From positions 620,001 to 684,000 of the forward strand of contig CAVZFD010000003.1 in assembly GCA_963774455.1 (NCBI GenBank): a stretch of DNA of 64,000 bases, written 5' to 3'. The notes below the pieces were generated by a model. It saw nothing but the letters and a program-made list of their open reading frames with translations. It was not told the DNA's origin and made no database searches. The stretch comes from DATFVA01 sp963774455. Lineage in GTDB: Bacteria; Bacteroidota; Ignavibacteria; Ignavibacteriales; Ignavibacteriaceae. The first letter of the stretch is position 1; the number at the start of each line of letters is the position of its first letter. A program made the translations under genes and the position numbers. Below are positions 28,801-36,718 of the stretch, one piece after another.

Positions 28801-29300
28801 AGACACTTCCTGTATGGAAAATTACAGTTGATACTATTTACGGCCCTAAATATGCGAACTCGATTTTTCCGACAGACGGAGATGTTTATCAGTTAACGAT
28901 TAATGTACCTTACAATGAACTGGATGTATTCAGTTTTGTAACCGATTCTTCATTCATTGATCTCGGCAAACAGAAATCAGAATACGCTGATGAGAAGCCT
29001 TATGTAGTTCCAAATCCTTACCTCGGCGCAGCTTCTTTTGAGCAGGCTCCATATGCCCAGAGCGGAAGAGGTGACAGGAGAATCGAATTCAGGGCACTGC
29101 CTGTAGGTGCAACCTTAAGGATATATACCGTTACAGGAGAGCTGGTGCAGACGCTGCATCACGAAGGCGGGTTCCAGGATTATATTGCATGGAATCTGCG
29201 CTCCAAAGATAACCTTGAAGTTGCTCCCGGTCTATATATCTTCCATGTTGAAACGCCGGGATCCGATGATTTTATCGGCAAATTTGCAATTATTAAATAA
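25848..29300 (+). CDS. Large secreted protein with FnIII-like and T9SS/FlgD-like C-terminal domain; repeat-derived N-terminus
   Basis: Up to 1150 residues. From ATG 25848 (AGGAG 9 nt upstream, inside the end of the receptor gene) the first 75 codons are made of dispersed DNA repeats read in frame; a normal signal peptide (VFILFQFLLLIAPVAIAQQ) only begins at residue 77. An alternative start is ATG 26073, which has no ribosome site. The body is rich in Asp/Asn and Tyr, with an FnIII-like part (about 615-770) and a C-terminal segment (VPNPYLGAASFE, LRIYTVTGELV, APGLYIFHVE) like T9SS or FlgD-type domains. It is the receptor's immediate partner in this operon and may act as a SusD-like surface lid. 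That role is inference. Confidence 0.75.
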   Translation: MMENKTINYIHKKSGVILNLIQDLNLIRKNGVIQNLFQDLFMGVRFRNKLGMTDQDEFRNKFGITNSHGFRNNFRMTVFILFQFLLLIAPVAIAQQYYPLVPKDQRGNEDYVRQGTHDANRIRTMFYNYGMVGDYSDNPDYTIFHSMEWPKGSLENYSDGVTPFVLAKLQQFINGQYQTFYMMQTGYREREEVNPATGRLQRYNPRPGYLQLDPAVNIARSPAVSYDPRTWPDSWPDKVDDPDDPGWRGSWNGYFGKQPNADQESFCVYDDDYYSKWNFYPDFRDSTRRGMALKVEQRGFQWSNIQSRDVLFWHYDIANEGTTVYDYNVIFGLYMDSGIGGSSLGPYDLVYESDDDAAYYDTTDGMDLVYTWDYNGHGQFGPTGYLGYAYLETPGNPVNGIDDDDDGIVDEKRDGGPGQKIVGTQAILNYVIANYDTLKLNRYANFRLRPAFQRGIWWTGDEDMDWTLNNDTGGDGVWGTGDTGENDSIPTAGEANFDKTDINESDQIGLTGFKLNRIRVGGGGVGETDNIVFFTDVHKWPENLYNLWTSPNPFDAPSVVNYNIGFFFASGPFYLDTRKTERFSLALAFGADLHQMRKTVEIVQTIYNANYQFATPPPLPTVHAYPGDGFVNLTWDNAAEDAFDPITNTNDFEGYKIYRSTDESFLDPQIIYDAQGIGLLGPGKPLAVFDLDDGILDYSQIAVEGLEFYLGGDSGIQHHFKDTTAVNGQRYFYAVTSYDKGIAQLNIYPSESAISVNQTLRGGIILPKNVVIVYPNDQAPGYKPGTYSNLQHTQGYGTGKISIDIPDPDRIPKDHTFEIRFESPQDSIRASSYQMYDVTGGKNDTIFAGGTDLKALGQGPVGMGMLPLIFVERNLMPDTLESGFLPSSSTNLVFDVRSSSTSTPTNAKRPNYPADYLFVFSDQVLDTSQGTAIIPPVPSKFKIMGMVKDGGEFQADFRFVDTDGNRTLSRNNEYIEILGKNAQGQTLPVWKITVDTIYGPKYANSIFPTDGDVYQLTINVPYNELDVFSFVTDSSFIDLGKQKSEYADEKPYVVPNPYLGAASFEQAPYAQSGRGDRRIEFRALPVGATLRIYTVTGELVQTLHHEGGFQDYIAWNLRSKDNLEVAPGLYIFHVETPGSDDFIGKFAIIK
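25891..26077 (+). repeat. Dispersed-repeat array inside the 5' end of the large secreted protein gene
   Basis: Two 29-bp copies (25891-25919, 25939-25967; 27 of 29 identical) begin GTGTCATCC and are each hairpin-forming (CCTGAA and TTCAGG). Three 24-bp copies follow (25982-26005, 26018-26041, 26054-26077) ending AATGAC or ATTAC, which are related to the reverse complement of the first type. The last copy contains the ATG at 26073. This is a typical intergenic mobile repeat now sitting in an open frame. Confidence 0.75.
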
Positions 29301-29312
29301 GCGGTGAAACTT

Positions 29313-30329
29313 ATGAATAAAATCAATAAAATTACCGTGCTATTTATATTCCTTTTGTTCGCCGGGAATGCCGCGCCACAAAGTAAAGTAGGAACGACTA
29401 TCGGCCAATTCCTTAAGATAGAACCCTGTTCCCGACTTGCAGCTTTAGGAAATGCCGGTACATCTCTTACGGGCGAAGCTTCCGCCGCATTTTATAATCC
29501 CGCAAGCCTTGGCGATCTTACCGGTATCAACGTCGATTTCACTTATAATCAATGGCTGGCCGATATTAAATACAGCTATGCTTCAGCAGCATTGAATGTT
29601 GAAGGGCTCGGAACAATTGCTGTCCAGGTTACTTCATTAAACTCGGGAGATATCGAAATAAGAACTGTCGAAAAGGAAAAAGGAACCGGCCTTTATTATG
29701 ACGTAACCAACCTTTCCCTCGGAGTAGCCTACGGTGTATTGCTAACCGACAGGGTATCTGCCGGCATTGCGGTTAATTATATGCAGGAGACAATTTATAA
29801 TACCAGTCTGGTTGACGTTGCTTTTAATTTCGGAGTTCAGTACCAGACTTCAATTGAAGGACTTAGGCTTGGTGCGAGTGTATCGAATTTTGGTCCCCGT
29901 GCTTCCTATGACGGCCGGGATGTTTACTTCAACTATGATGCTGATCCAAATAAGCACGGCGATAACAGCAGACTTCCGGCAAGCTTAAGGATGGGTTCCT
30001 ACAGCCTGCCTACTTTATTCCGGGTAGGTGTTTCTTACTCAATGACCTTTGCTCAGTGGAACAGACTGATTGTATCCACCGATGCGATGCATTCGAATGA
30101 CAATGATGAAAGACTAAATGTCGGCGGCGAGTGGGAATTTCTCGGTACCTTTGCATTAAGGGGGGGCTACCGTGATCTGTTCCTTAAGGATTCCGAAGGC
30201 GGCCTTGTCCTTGGTGCAGGAGCTAAAGTGGGATTCGCCGGAGAATCAACGGTGAGCTTTGACTATGCATGGGCCGACTATGGCAGACTGAATGGTACTC
30301 ATAGATTTACGCTGGGACTTCATTTTTAG
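29313..30329 (+). CDS. PorV/PorQ-family outer-membrane barrel protein
   Basis: About 338 residues from ATG 29313 (GTG 29304 is also possible). Signal peptide ends near AAPQ. The PorV-like opening is clear: GQFLKIEPCSRLAALGNAGTSL, then ASAAFYNPASLGDLTG, and the FadL-like barrel ends with RLNGTHRFTLGLHF. PorV shuttles cargo from the SprA translocon to the surface attachment complex in T9SS. Its place directly after the T9SS-type client hints at a locus-dedicated copy. A PorQ-like or other paralog role cannot be excluded. Confidence 0.82.
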   Translation: MNKINKITVLFIFLLFAGNAAPQSKVGTTIGQFLKIEPCSRLAALGNAGTSLTGEASAAFYNPASLGDLTGINVDFTYNQWLADIKYSYASAALNVEGLGTIAVQVTSLNSGDIEIRTVEKEKGTGLYYDVTNLSLGVAYGVLLTDRVSAGIAVNYMQETIYNTSLVDVAFNFGVQYQTSIEGLRLGASVSNFGPRASYDGRDVYFNYDADPNKHGDNSRLPASLRMGSYSLPTLFRVGVSYSMTFAQWNRLIVSTDAMHSNDNDERLNVGGEWEFLGTFALRGGYRDLFLKDSEGGLVLGAGAKVGFAGESTVSFDYAWADYGRLNGTHRFTLGLHF

Positions 30330-30348
30330 TAATGTTAAATACGTCGTT

Positions 30349-30380
30349 AACCGGCTGGCAATGTCCCGCCGGTTTTCGTT
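30349..30380 (+). terminator. Hairpin after the PorV-like gene
   Basis: Arms AACCGGC (30349-30355) and GCCGGTT (30368-30374) around a 12-nt loop, followed by TTCGTTT. It lies in a 66-bp gap before the foldase gene and may be a partial terminator or processing site. Confidence 0.5.
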
Positions 30381-30395
30381 TAATGGTGAACCTTA

Positions 30396-32243
30396 ATGAG
30401 ATTACTTCTTTTATTATGTATACTGATCATTTTCGTTAATGCATCCCTTTCGGCTCAGCAGGACAGGGTAGTTGCCACAGTCGGTCCGGTTAAAATATAC
30501 GAGTCGGAGTTCCGCGACCGTTTTGATTTCAGTGCGCATCCGAATCTTCTTCAGAAGAGTGATCAGCTTACCGCTAAGAACGAGTTCCTGCATCAGCTTA
30601 TTGCCGAAAAACTGCTTTCGCTTGATGCAAAGGAAAAAGGATACGATACAACGGACTCTTTTAGAAAAATAATGACTCCTTTACGCAATATGTTTCTGCG
30701 TGATGCTCTGTATTCAAAGGAAATTAAGGACAAATCATCGTACAGTCCGGCAGAAATAAAAGAAGGGGAAGCCCGGATTAAGAAGATGCTGACAGTCGGC
30801 TTTATCTTTTCTGATAATATTAATGAAATCGGATATATCTACAGAAAACTTAAAGAGGGAGCTAAATTCGATTCACTGCTTTCATTGCGCAAAGAAGATA
30901 GGGATAATCCCAGGAAAGTAACCTTCGGGGATATGGAGAAACCGGTTGAAGATTCACTCTTTAGCCTGAAAGAAGGTCAGTTCACTGCTCCTGTCCGCGC
31001 CGGTGATGGTTATTATATCTTAAAACTTTTAAGTGAAGATAATAATACAGATCTGAAAGACCGGGAATCTGTAAGTGATGAGGTTAAGAAGATTGTACAG
31101 ACAAGAGCTGAGTATAATCGTTACCTTGAGTATTATCATAGTTATCTCGGCAGCTATAGGATAACAGCAGATAAGGAGATCTTTGAGAGCCTTATAAAAA
31201 TATTTGTTTCCGCATTTTTTGAAAAATACGGTAAGCAGGATCAGGGACTTCTTACTACAGCAGAAGATATGAACGGGAAATATTATCTGAAAGGTGACGA
31301 AGTATATTCCGCCCTGGACAAAATGGATAACATACTACGGAAGAAGACTTTCATTAAAATTAAAGAGGATCCTGTTAAGCCCGACTTCTTTATATACCAG
31401 TTGAGCCAGGATGGCTTCGCAGTAAAGGACATTGGTGAATTAAATATCAGATCGTCTTTATCGGCATATCTCCGAAAGTTTATCGAGGACCAGCTTTTTG
31501 CACGTGAAGGCTATAACGAAGGACTAGAGAATAATCCCGAAGTTAAAAACGATATCGGAATGTGGGAGGATGCGTATCTATCTAAAATGATAAAGATAAA
31601 TATGTTTGACTCTATAAAAGTATCCGAAGAGCAGGCATTTTCTGTATACAAGCAGAATGACTGGAAAGAGGCAATGCCTCCGCTGATCAACATTGCAGAG
31701 GTACTTACCGATAGCCTCAGCGTTGCTGAAATTGTTTTGAATGAACTCTCACAGGGAGTCAGCATCAAAGTGCTTGCAGAGAAGTATACCAAAAGAGATT
31801 CGCTGCGCGATAAAGGAGGAGAGTTTGGATATTTCGATATCACACAGCATGGGGAACTAGGCAGGATAGCCTCTCAATTAAACGTGGGCGATGTCTACGG
31901 TCCTCTTAAGCTGGATGACGGTTACTCAATCTTTCAGGTTCTTGATAAAAAGGAGGACAGTACAAGCTATACAAAAAGCTTCGATGAAGTCAAGGATCAG
32001 CTCATAGCTAAGATAACCTTATCGAAATTTGAGAAATATATTAATAACTATGATGCCCGCCTGGCAGCAAAATACGGCGTGAAAATCCATGATGATGTTC
32101 TGAACGCTGTGAAAAATATTTATCTGAACCTTGTTGTTGCGAGAAGAATGGGATTCGGAGGAGAGATTTATGCCGTGCCTTATACCGAGGAATATTCGGG
32201 TTGGTATGACGTCTGGATGAAAAACAAAAATATAATACAGTAA
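30396..32243 (+). CDS. SurA/PrsA-like peptidyl-prolyl isomerase with two PPIC regions
   Basis: 615 residues with a signal peptide (cleavage after LSAQ). An N-terminal SurA-like chaperone segment (VGPVKIYESEFRDRF, QLIAEKLLSLDA) leads into a parvulin region at about 130-230 (KVTFGDMEKPVEDSLFSLKEGQ, APVRAGDGYYILKLL). A second parvulin-like region at about 425-530 has the GGEFGYFDIT and GDVYGPLKLDDGYSIFQVLDKKED motifs. It should fold or escort proteins in the periplasm, fitting its place among outer-membrane and T9SS-exported proteins. Only 1 bp separates it from the next gene. Confidence 0.82.
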   Translation: MRLLLLLCILIIFVNASLSAQQDRVVATVGPVKIYESEFRDRFDFSAHPNLLQKSDQLTAKNEFLHQLIAEKLLSLDAKEKGYDTTDSFRKIMTPLRNMFLRDALYSKEIKDKSSYSPAEIKEGEARIKKMLTVGFIFSDNINEIGYIYRKLKEGAKFDSLLSLRKEDRDNPRKVTFGDMEKPVEDSLFSLKEGQFTAPVRAGDGYYILKLLSEDNNTDLKDRESVSDEVKKIVQTRAEYNRYLEYYHSYLGSYRITADKEIFESLIKIFVSAFFEKYGKQDQGLLTTAEDMNGKYYLKGDEVYSALDKMDNILRKKTFIKIKEDPVKPDFFIYQLSQDGFAVKDIGELNIRSSLSAYLRKFIEDQLFAREGYNEGLENNPEVKNDIGMWEDAYLSKMIKINMFDSIKVSEEQAFSVYKQNDWKEAMPPLINIAEVLTDSLSVAEIVLNELSQGVSIKVLAEKYTKRDSLRDKGGEFGYFDITQHGELGRIASQLNVGDVYGPLKLDDGYSIFQVLDKKEDSTSYTKSFDEVKDQLIAKITLSKFEKYINNYDARLAAKYGVKIHDDVLNAVKNIYLNLVVARRMGFGGEIYAVPYTEEYSGWYDVWMKNKNIIQ

Positions 32244-32244
32244 T

Positions 32245-34638
32245 ATGAAGCAGCGAAATCTTATTAGGTTTTTAATATTATTTTTTTTAGGATGCAGTAC
32301 TTTAGCAGCACAGCCCTACTTATTTTTTAACGATAGTCCAAACAACAGTTCTTACCCGTACAGTCATGGTGAATATACCAGTCCAAGTGTTGTTATTTTA
32401 ACCAGCGGCGGTAATCTACCTGTTGATGTTTCGAGAAAGTATTCCGGATTAAATGCTCTAAGACTTAAATGGGTATCGGGTACCGGCGACTGGCAGGTAA
32501 GTATCGGGACTGAAGGTTATTCCGCCCATGATGCAGCCACAAAGGATTCCATTACATTCCGTGTCTTTGCCCTCGCGGCAATTGATTCCGCGTTTCTACC
32601 TGCCTTATTTCTGGAAGATGTTCAGAATAATCAGACAGATCGGGAGCCGCTTGCAAATTATATTAATCTCATACCTGTAAATGAATGGGTACGCGTTTCA
32701 ATCCCTCTGGATGCTTTTTTTCAGTCGCCCGGAAGTGCTGATCTGGCTCAGATCACGAGTATCGGATTTGCCCAGAATAATCCCGACGGAGATATAAGGA
32801 CCATCTACCTTGATGAGATGTTGATGAAATCTGCAGAGGATAATGATGTAACACCTCCTGCAGTACCTTCAGGCTTAAACGCCGTGGGATACCATACTGT
32901 TATTGACCTAAGCTGGACAGCAAATCCCGAGAACGATCTTTTCGGATACAGACTTTACAGATCGGACGGAGGCGACTTTCAAATCATCGCTTCTATTCAG
33001 CCCGATGTGACTTCGTATTCCGATAATACAGGTGCACCGCCAAAGACATTCAGTTATAAGTTATCTGCTTTTGATTCCAGCTTAAATAAATCTCTATTAA
33101 GCGACGCTGTTACTGCTTCAACAACATCTCTGCCTGATACTGTGCTGCTTGACTCGGTTCAGAGGGCGACCTTCAGATATTTCTGGGACTTTGCTCATCC
33201 CGTATCCGGACTGGCAAGGGATCGCTCCAACGGGAACAATGAAACTGTTACATCCGGCGGTTCAGGGTTTGGAGTGATGGCTATACTTGTGGGAATTAAA
33301 AGAGGCTATATAACCCGGCAGCAGGGAATCGACCGTATGCTTACTATCCTTAACTTTCTGTCTAACTCTGCTGACAGATTTCACGGTGCCTATCCCCATT
33401 GGCTTAACGGCACTACCGGCGATGTTATACCCTTTAGCCAGTATGATGACGGTGGTGACCTTGTTGAGACTGCTTTTCTTATACAGGGACTGCTCACGGC
33501 CAGGCAGTATTTCCGTCAGAACACAATTGATGAAGAACAGATAAGAAACCTTATAACCAATATCTGGGAAAGCGTCGAGTGGGACTGGTACCGGAAAGAT
33601 AACGGAAACTTCCTTTACTGGCACTGGTCGCCTTATTACGGCTGGATTATGAATTTTCCGCTCCAGGGTCCGAATGAAACTATGATAACTTATCTCCTGG
33701 CTATCGCTTCACCTACACACCCTATCCCTGCATCTTTGTATCATCTCGGCTGGGCAAGCAGTCCGAATTATCTTAACGGAAATTCGTATTATGGTATTCC
33801 CCTTTATGTGGGCTGGCCTTACGGCGGACCCTTGTTCTTTGTTCACTATTCCTTCCTTGGTTTTGATCCCCGTTATAAGAAGGATGATTATACAAATTAC
33901 TTTATTAACAACCGGAACCAGACGCTTATTAACAGAGCCTATTGTATTGACAACCCCGGCAATTTTACGGGCTATGATGATGATACCTGGGGACTTACAG
34001 CCAGCGACGGGCCTTTCGGTTATAACGCTTTCTCCCCGACAAACGATAACGGGACGATTGCCCCTACAGCCGCATTATCATCAATGCCGTACACTCCTGA
34101 TGAATCGATTGCAGCAATGAAAAGTTTCTTCTATGAGTACGGTAATAACCTCTGGGGTACCTACGGATTTAAGGATGCGTTTAACCTCTCACAAAACTGG
34201 TATGCAGGAAGCTACCTCGCAATAGACGAAGGTCCTATTATAATTATGATCGAGAACTACAGAACACAGCTGCTCTGGAATAACTTTATGGATAATCCAG
34301 AGATTCCCCCGATGCTTGATTCAATAGGATTCGTACCTGATTACACGGAAGTGAAAAGTGAAACTGAAATACCGGAAAAATTTACTTTGATGAATAATTA
34401 TCCCAATCCGTTCAATCCTTCAACGCATATAAAATTTCATCTTACAGAATCAGGACCGGTTACTTTAAAAATATACGATGTGCTGGGAAATGAAATCAAA
34501 ACGCTTCTGAATGAAGAGAAACCGCGGGGAGATTATTTGGTAGACTTTGACGGCAGAAATCTTTCGAGCGGCATATATTTATATGTTCTTAATGCAGGTG
34601 GAAAGACAATTTCGCGTAAAATGTGTCTGATGAAATAA
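32245..34638 (+). CDS. Secreted GH144-type glucanase (glucoamylase domain) with FnIII and T9SS domains
   Basis: 797 residues. A signal peptide with FLGC is followed by LAAQ, so either lipoprotein or signal peptidase I processing is possible. A carbohydrate-binding-like jelly roll lies at about 25-205, an FnIII domain at about 205-298 (PPAVPSGLNAVGYHTVIDLSWTANPE), and the catalytic (alpha/alpha)6 domain at about 305-700 (QRATFRYFWDFAHPVSGLARDRS, GGGFG-like motif, YDDGGDLVETAFLIQGLL, YGFKDAFN, DEGPIIIMIENYRT). The T9SS domain ends it (NNYPNPFNPSTHIKF). This glucoamylase Pfam family includes GH144 endo-beta-1,2-glucanase of Chitinophaga pinensis. A surface endo-enzyme starting glycan breakdown is the best reading. 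Confidence 0.85.
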   Translation: MKQRNLIRFLILFFLGCSTLAAQPYLFFNDSPNNSSYPYSHGEYTSPSVVILTSGGNLPVDVSRKYSGLNALRLKWVSGTGDWQVSIGTEGYSAHDAATKDSITFRVFALAAIDSAFLPALFLEDVQNNQTDREPLANYINLIPVNEWVRVSIPLDAFFQSPGSADLAQITSIGFAQNNPDGDIRTIYLDEMLMKSAEDNDVTPPAVPSGLNAVGYHTVIDLSWTANPENDLFGYRLYRSDGGDFQIIASIQPDVTSYSDNTGAPPKTFSYKLSAFDSSLNKSLLSDAVTASTTSLPDTVLLDSVQRATFRYFWDFAHPVSGLARDRSNGNNETVTSGGSGFGVMAILVGIKRGYITRQQGIDRMLTILNFLSNSADRFHGAYPHWLNGTTGDVIPFSQYDDGGDLVETAFLIQGLLTARQYFRQNTIDEEQIRNLITNIWESVEWDWYRKDNGNFLYWHWSPYYGWIMNFPLQGPNETMITYLLAIASPTHPIPASLYHLGWASSPNYLNGNSYYGIPLYVGWPYGGPLFFVHYSFLGFDPRYKKDDYTNYFINNRNQTLINRAYCIDNPGNFTGYDDDTWGLTASDGPFGYNAFSPTNDNGTIAPTAALSSMPYTPDESIAAMKSFFYEYGNNLWGTYGFKDAFNLSQNWYAGSYLAIDEGPIIIMIENYRTQLLWNNFMDNPEIPPMLDSIGFVPDYTEVKSETEIPEKFTLMNNYPNPFNPSTHIKFHLTESGPVTLKIYDVLGNEIKTLLNEEKPRGDYLVDFDGRNLSSGIYLYVLNAGGKTISRKMCLMK

Positions 34639-34644
34639 TAAACA

Positions 34645-34802
34645 GTATGACATAATGGCAGACTCCATATTTAGGTAGTAGATATCTGGTATTTGTGTGC
34701 CTTGCATGTGCCTTGTGGACTCAAAATGAGACATCCCGAAAACCGCGAAAATACGCGATATTCGCCTGTTGAAAAAATATACAGTATGACAAATTTGTCA
34801 TA
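34645..34802 (-). mobile_element. MITE-like element, copy B (inverted)
   Basis: The reverse complement aligns end to end with copy A at 16608-16767, with about 17 differences in 158 positions by hand. Both the TATGACA terminal palindrome and the internal GAGTCCAC and GGCACATGCAAGGCACA blocks are shared. It begins 7 bp after the stop of the T9SS-tagged glucanase and occupies most of the gap before the second glucanase. Confidence 0.65.
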
Positions 34803-34899
34803 GTAATAAATTCAGTACATCGTCATCCCGATCCTGTCTCCCCGAAGGCTGGCTGGCGTCGGTTTCTGCATAATGAATTAATAACAGACTCACATAAAT

Positions 34900-36249
34900 A
34901 TGAAAAAATTACTTTTCATTCTGATACTAATAAGCGGCCGGTTCCTCTTTTCTCAGTATGTCCCATCAGCGGAGGAAAGCAGATTCCTCGATACCTTACA
35001 GTATCATACCTTCCTTTATTTTATGAATGAGATTAATCCTGAGAATGGTCTGGTAAAGGACCGCAGTACAGATGATTCTCCCGCAACAATCGCGGCTTCA
35101 GGGTGGGGGATTGCGGTGTGGGCTATCGGGGCTGAGCATAACTGGATTTCCAGGGATAAAGCAGCACAGCTTACCTATAACCTGGAAAGATTCCTTATTA
35201 ACTCTGAACAGAGCACACAGCCTGATGCTACAGGGTATAAAGGATTTTATTACCACTTTCTGAAAATGGATACGGGCAAGCGTGAATGGAATTGCGAACT
35301 TTCTACTATCGATACAGCGTGGCTCCTGGCAGGAATTCGATTTGCAGTGCAGTATTATGACCGGGATGATGATACCGAAAAACAAATTCGTGAGCTGGGT
35401 GATTCGCTTACTAACAGGGTTGAATGGGATTGGACGGTCATCAGTGAATCAAGTAGAGAGGGACACTCAGGTCTGATCGCCATGGGCTATGATCCTGAAA
35501 GAGGATTGGGGGATTTCGGATGGTTCGGGTATACTGAAGCATTGTACCTTTACATCCTTGCTGCCGGCACCAATCTCACAGAACCGATGTGTGCATATGA
35601 TGTATGGCTGTCAGGCTATAACTGGCAGGAACCTTATGAAGGACTGCCTCACGTAACTTTTCCGCCTCTGTTCGGACACCAGTTCACCCAGATGTTTGTT
35701 GATCTGAAAGGACTTCCGGATAATTATATGAGGGAAAAAGGAATTGATTATTTTGAAAATTCCAGGAGAGCTACACTTGTAAACCGCAGGTACTGTATTC
35801 AGAACCCGGAAGGATGGGAAGGCTACGATTCCCTTACCTGGGGAATAAGCGCGTGCGATGGTCCCGGGGATTTTGAGAAAGACGGAAAAAAGTTTCAGGG
35901 GTACGCAGGAAGAGGAACCAGCGGACCGGGACACACGATTGCTGAAGACGGCACTATTACCCCTGAAGCGGCGGCGGGTTCTATACCTTTCGCGCCGGAA
36001 GTCTGCATTCCCTCCCTGAAAAATATGTATGATAAATACGGCGACAAAGGTTTGTGGGGAGAGTACGGATTTAAGGATGCTTTTAATCTTACAGCTGACT
36101 GGTTTGATGAGGATTACCTGGGACTGGATGAAGGTCCTATCGTAATTATGATTGAGAATTACAGAACAGGATTAATCTGGAAGTATTCTATGAAGGACTC
36201 TGTAATACAAAAAGGATTGGAAAAGCTGGGGTTTGGAATTGAAGAATGA
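34900..36249 (+). CDS. Second GH144-type glucanase (periplasmic)
   Basis: 449 residues with a signal peptide (cleavage after LFSQ) but no T9SS domain, so probably periplasmic. It is essentially a bare catalytic (alpha/alpha)6 domain: LQYHTFLYFMNEINPENGLVKDRS, STIDTAWLLAGIRFA, GWFGYTEALYLYILAAG, LVNRRYCIQNP, WGISACDGPG, YGFKDAFNLT, DEGPIVIMIENYRT. It resembles the catalytic part of the upstream T9SS-tagged protein, so it probably cuts imported fragments of the same polymer. The length fits the single-domain GH144 enzymes. Confidence 0.85.
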   Translation: MKKLLFILILISGRFLFSQYVPSAEESRFLDTLQYHTFLYFMNEINPENGLVKDRSTDDSPATIAASGWGIAVWAIGAEHNWISRDKAAQLTYNLERFLINSEQSTQPDATGYKGFYYHFLKMDTGKREWNCELSTIDTAWLLAGIRFAVQYYDRDDDTEKQIRELGDSLTNRVEWDWTVISESSREGHSGLIAMGYDPERGLGDFGWFGYTEALYLYILAAGTNLTEPMCAYDVWLSGYNWQEPYEGLPHVTFPPLFGHQFTQMFVDLKGLPDNYMREKGIDYFENSRRATLVNRRYCIQNPEGWEGYDSLTWGISACDGPGDFEKDGKKFQGYAGRGTSGPGHTIAEDGTITPEAAAGSIPFAPEVCIPSLKNMYDKYGDKGLWGEYGFKDAFNLTADWFDEDYLGLDEGPIVIMIENYRTGLIWKYSMKDSVIQKGLEKLGFGIEE

Positions 36250-36290
36250 TTAAATGGTTGAATGGCTAAATGGTTATATGGTTAAATTTA

Positions 36291-36658
36291 GCGAATTGAG
36301 CGAATTGAGAATTGAGCGAATTGAGAATTGAGCGAATTGGGTGAATTGAGCGAATTGGGCGAATTGAGCGAATTGGGCGAATTGAGCGAATTGACGAATT
36401 GAGCGAATTGACGAATTGAGCGAATTGGGCGAATTGGGCGAATTGGGCGAATTGACGAATTGAGCGAATTGACGAATTGAGCGAATTGGGCGAATTGACG
36501 AATTGAGCGAATTGACGAATTAATTGAGCGAATTGAGCGAATTGAGTGAATTGAGCGAATTGGGTGAATTGAGCGAATTGGGCGAATTGAGCGAATTGGA
36601 CGAATTGAGCGAATTGAGCGAATTGAGCGAATTGAGCGAATTGACGAATTGAGCGAAT
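36291..36658 (+). repeat. Tandem array of 8-9-bp GAATTGAGC units
   Basis: About 40 head-to-tail units of GAATTGAGC with variants GAATTGGGC and the 8-mer GAATTGAC. Mixed unit lengths destroy any reading frame, so it is not coding. It is preceded at 36250-36290 by short ATGGTTAAATGG-type repeats. It fills nearly all of the 469-bp gap between the second glucanase and the GH3 gene. Confidence 0.9.
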
Positions 36659-36718
36659 CTTGTTTCTGTAGCTCAGAATAACACTCGTAATTAGAATAAA
36701 TACAATAAATAATAATTC

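Noticed and set aside
23158..29300. SusC/SusD pair
   Set aside because: The receptor lacks the SusC/RagA signature as far as I can see, and the following protein has no SusD-like TPR pattern or lipobox.
36291..36658. Possible coding repeat (Glu-Leu-Ser-type peptide) or CRISPR
   Set aside because: 8-bp and 9-bp units are mixed so no frame survives; no spacers.
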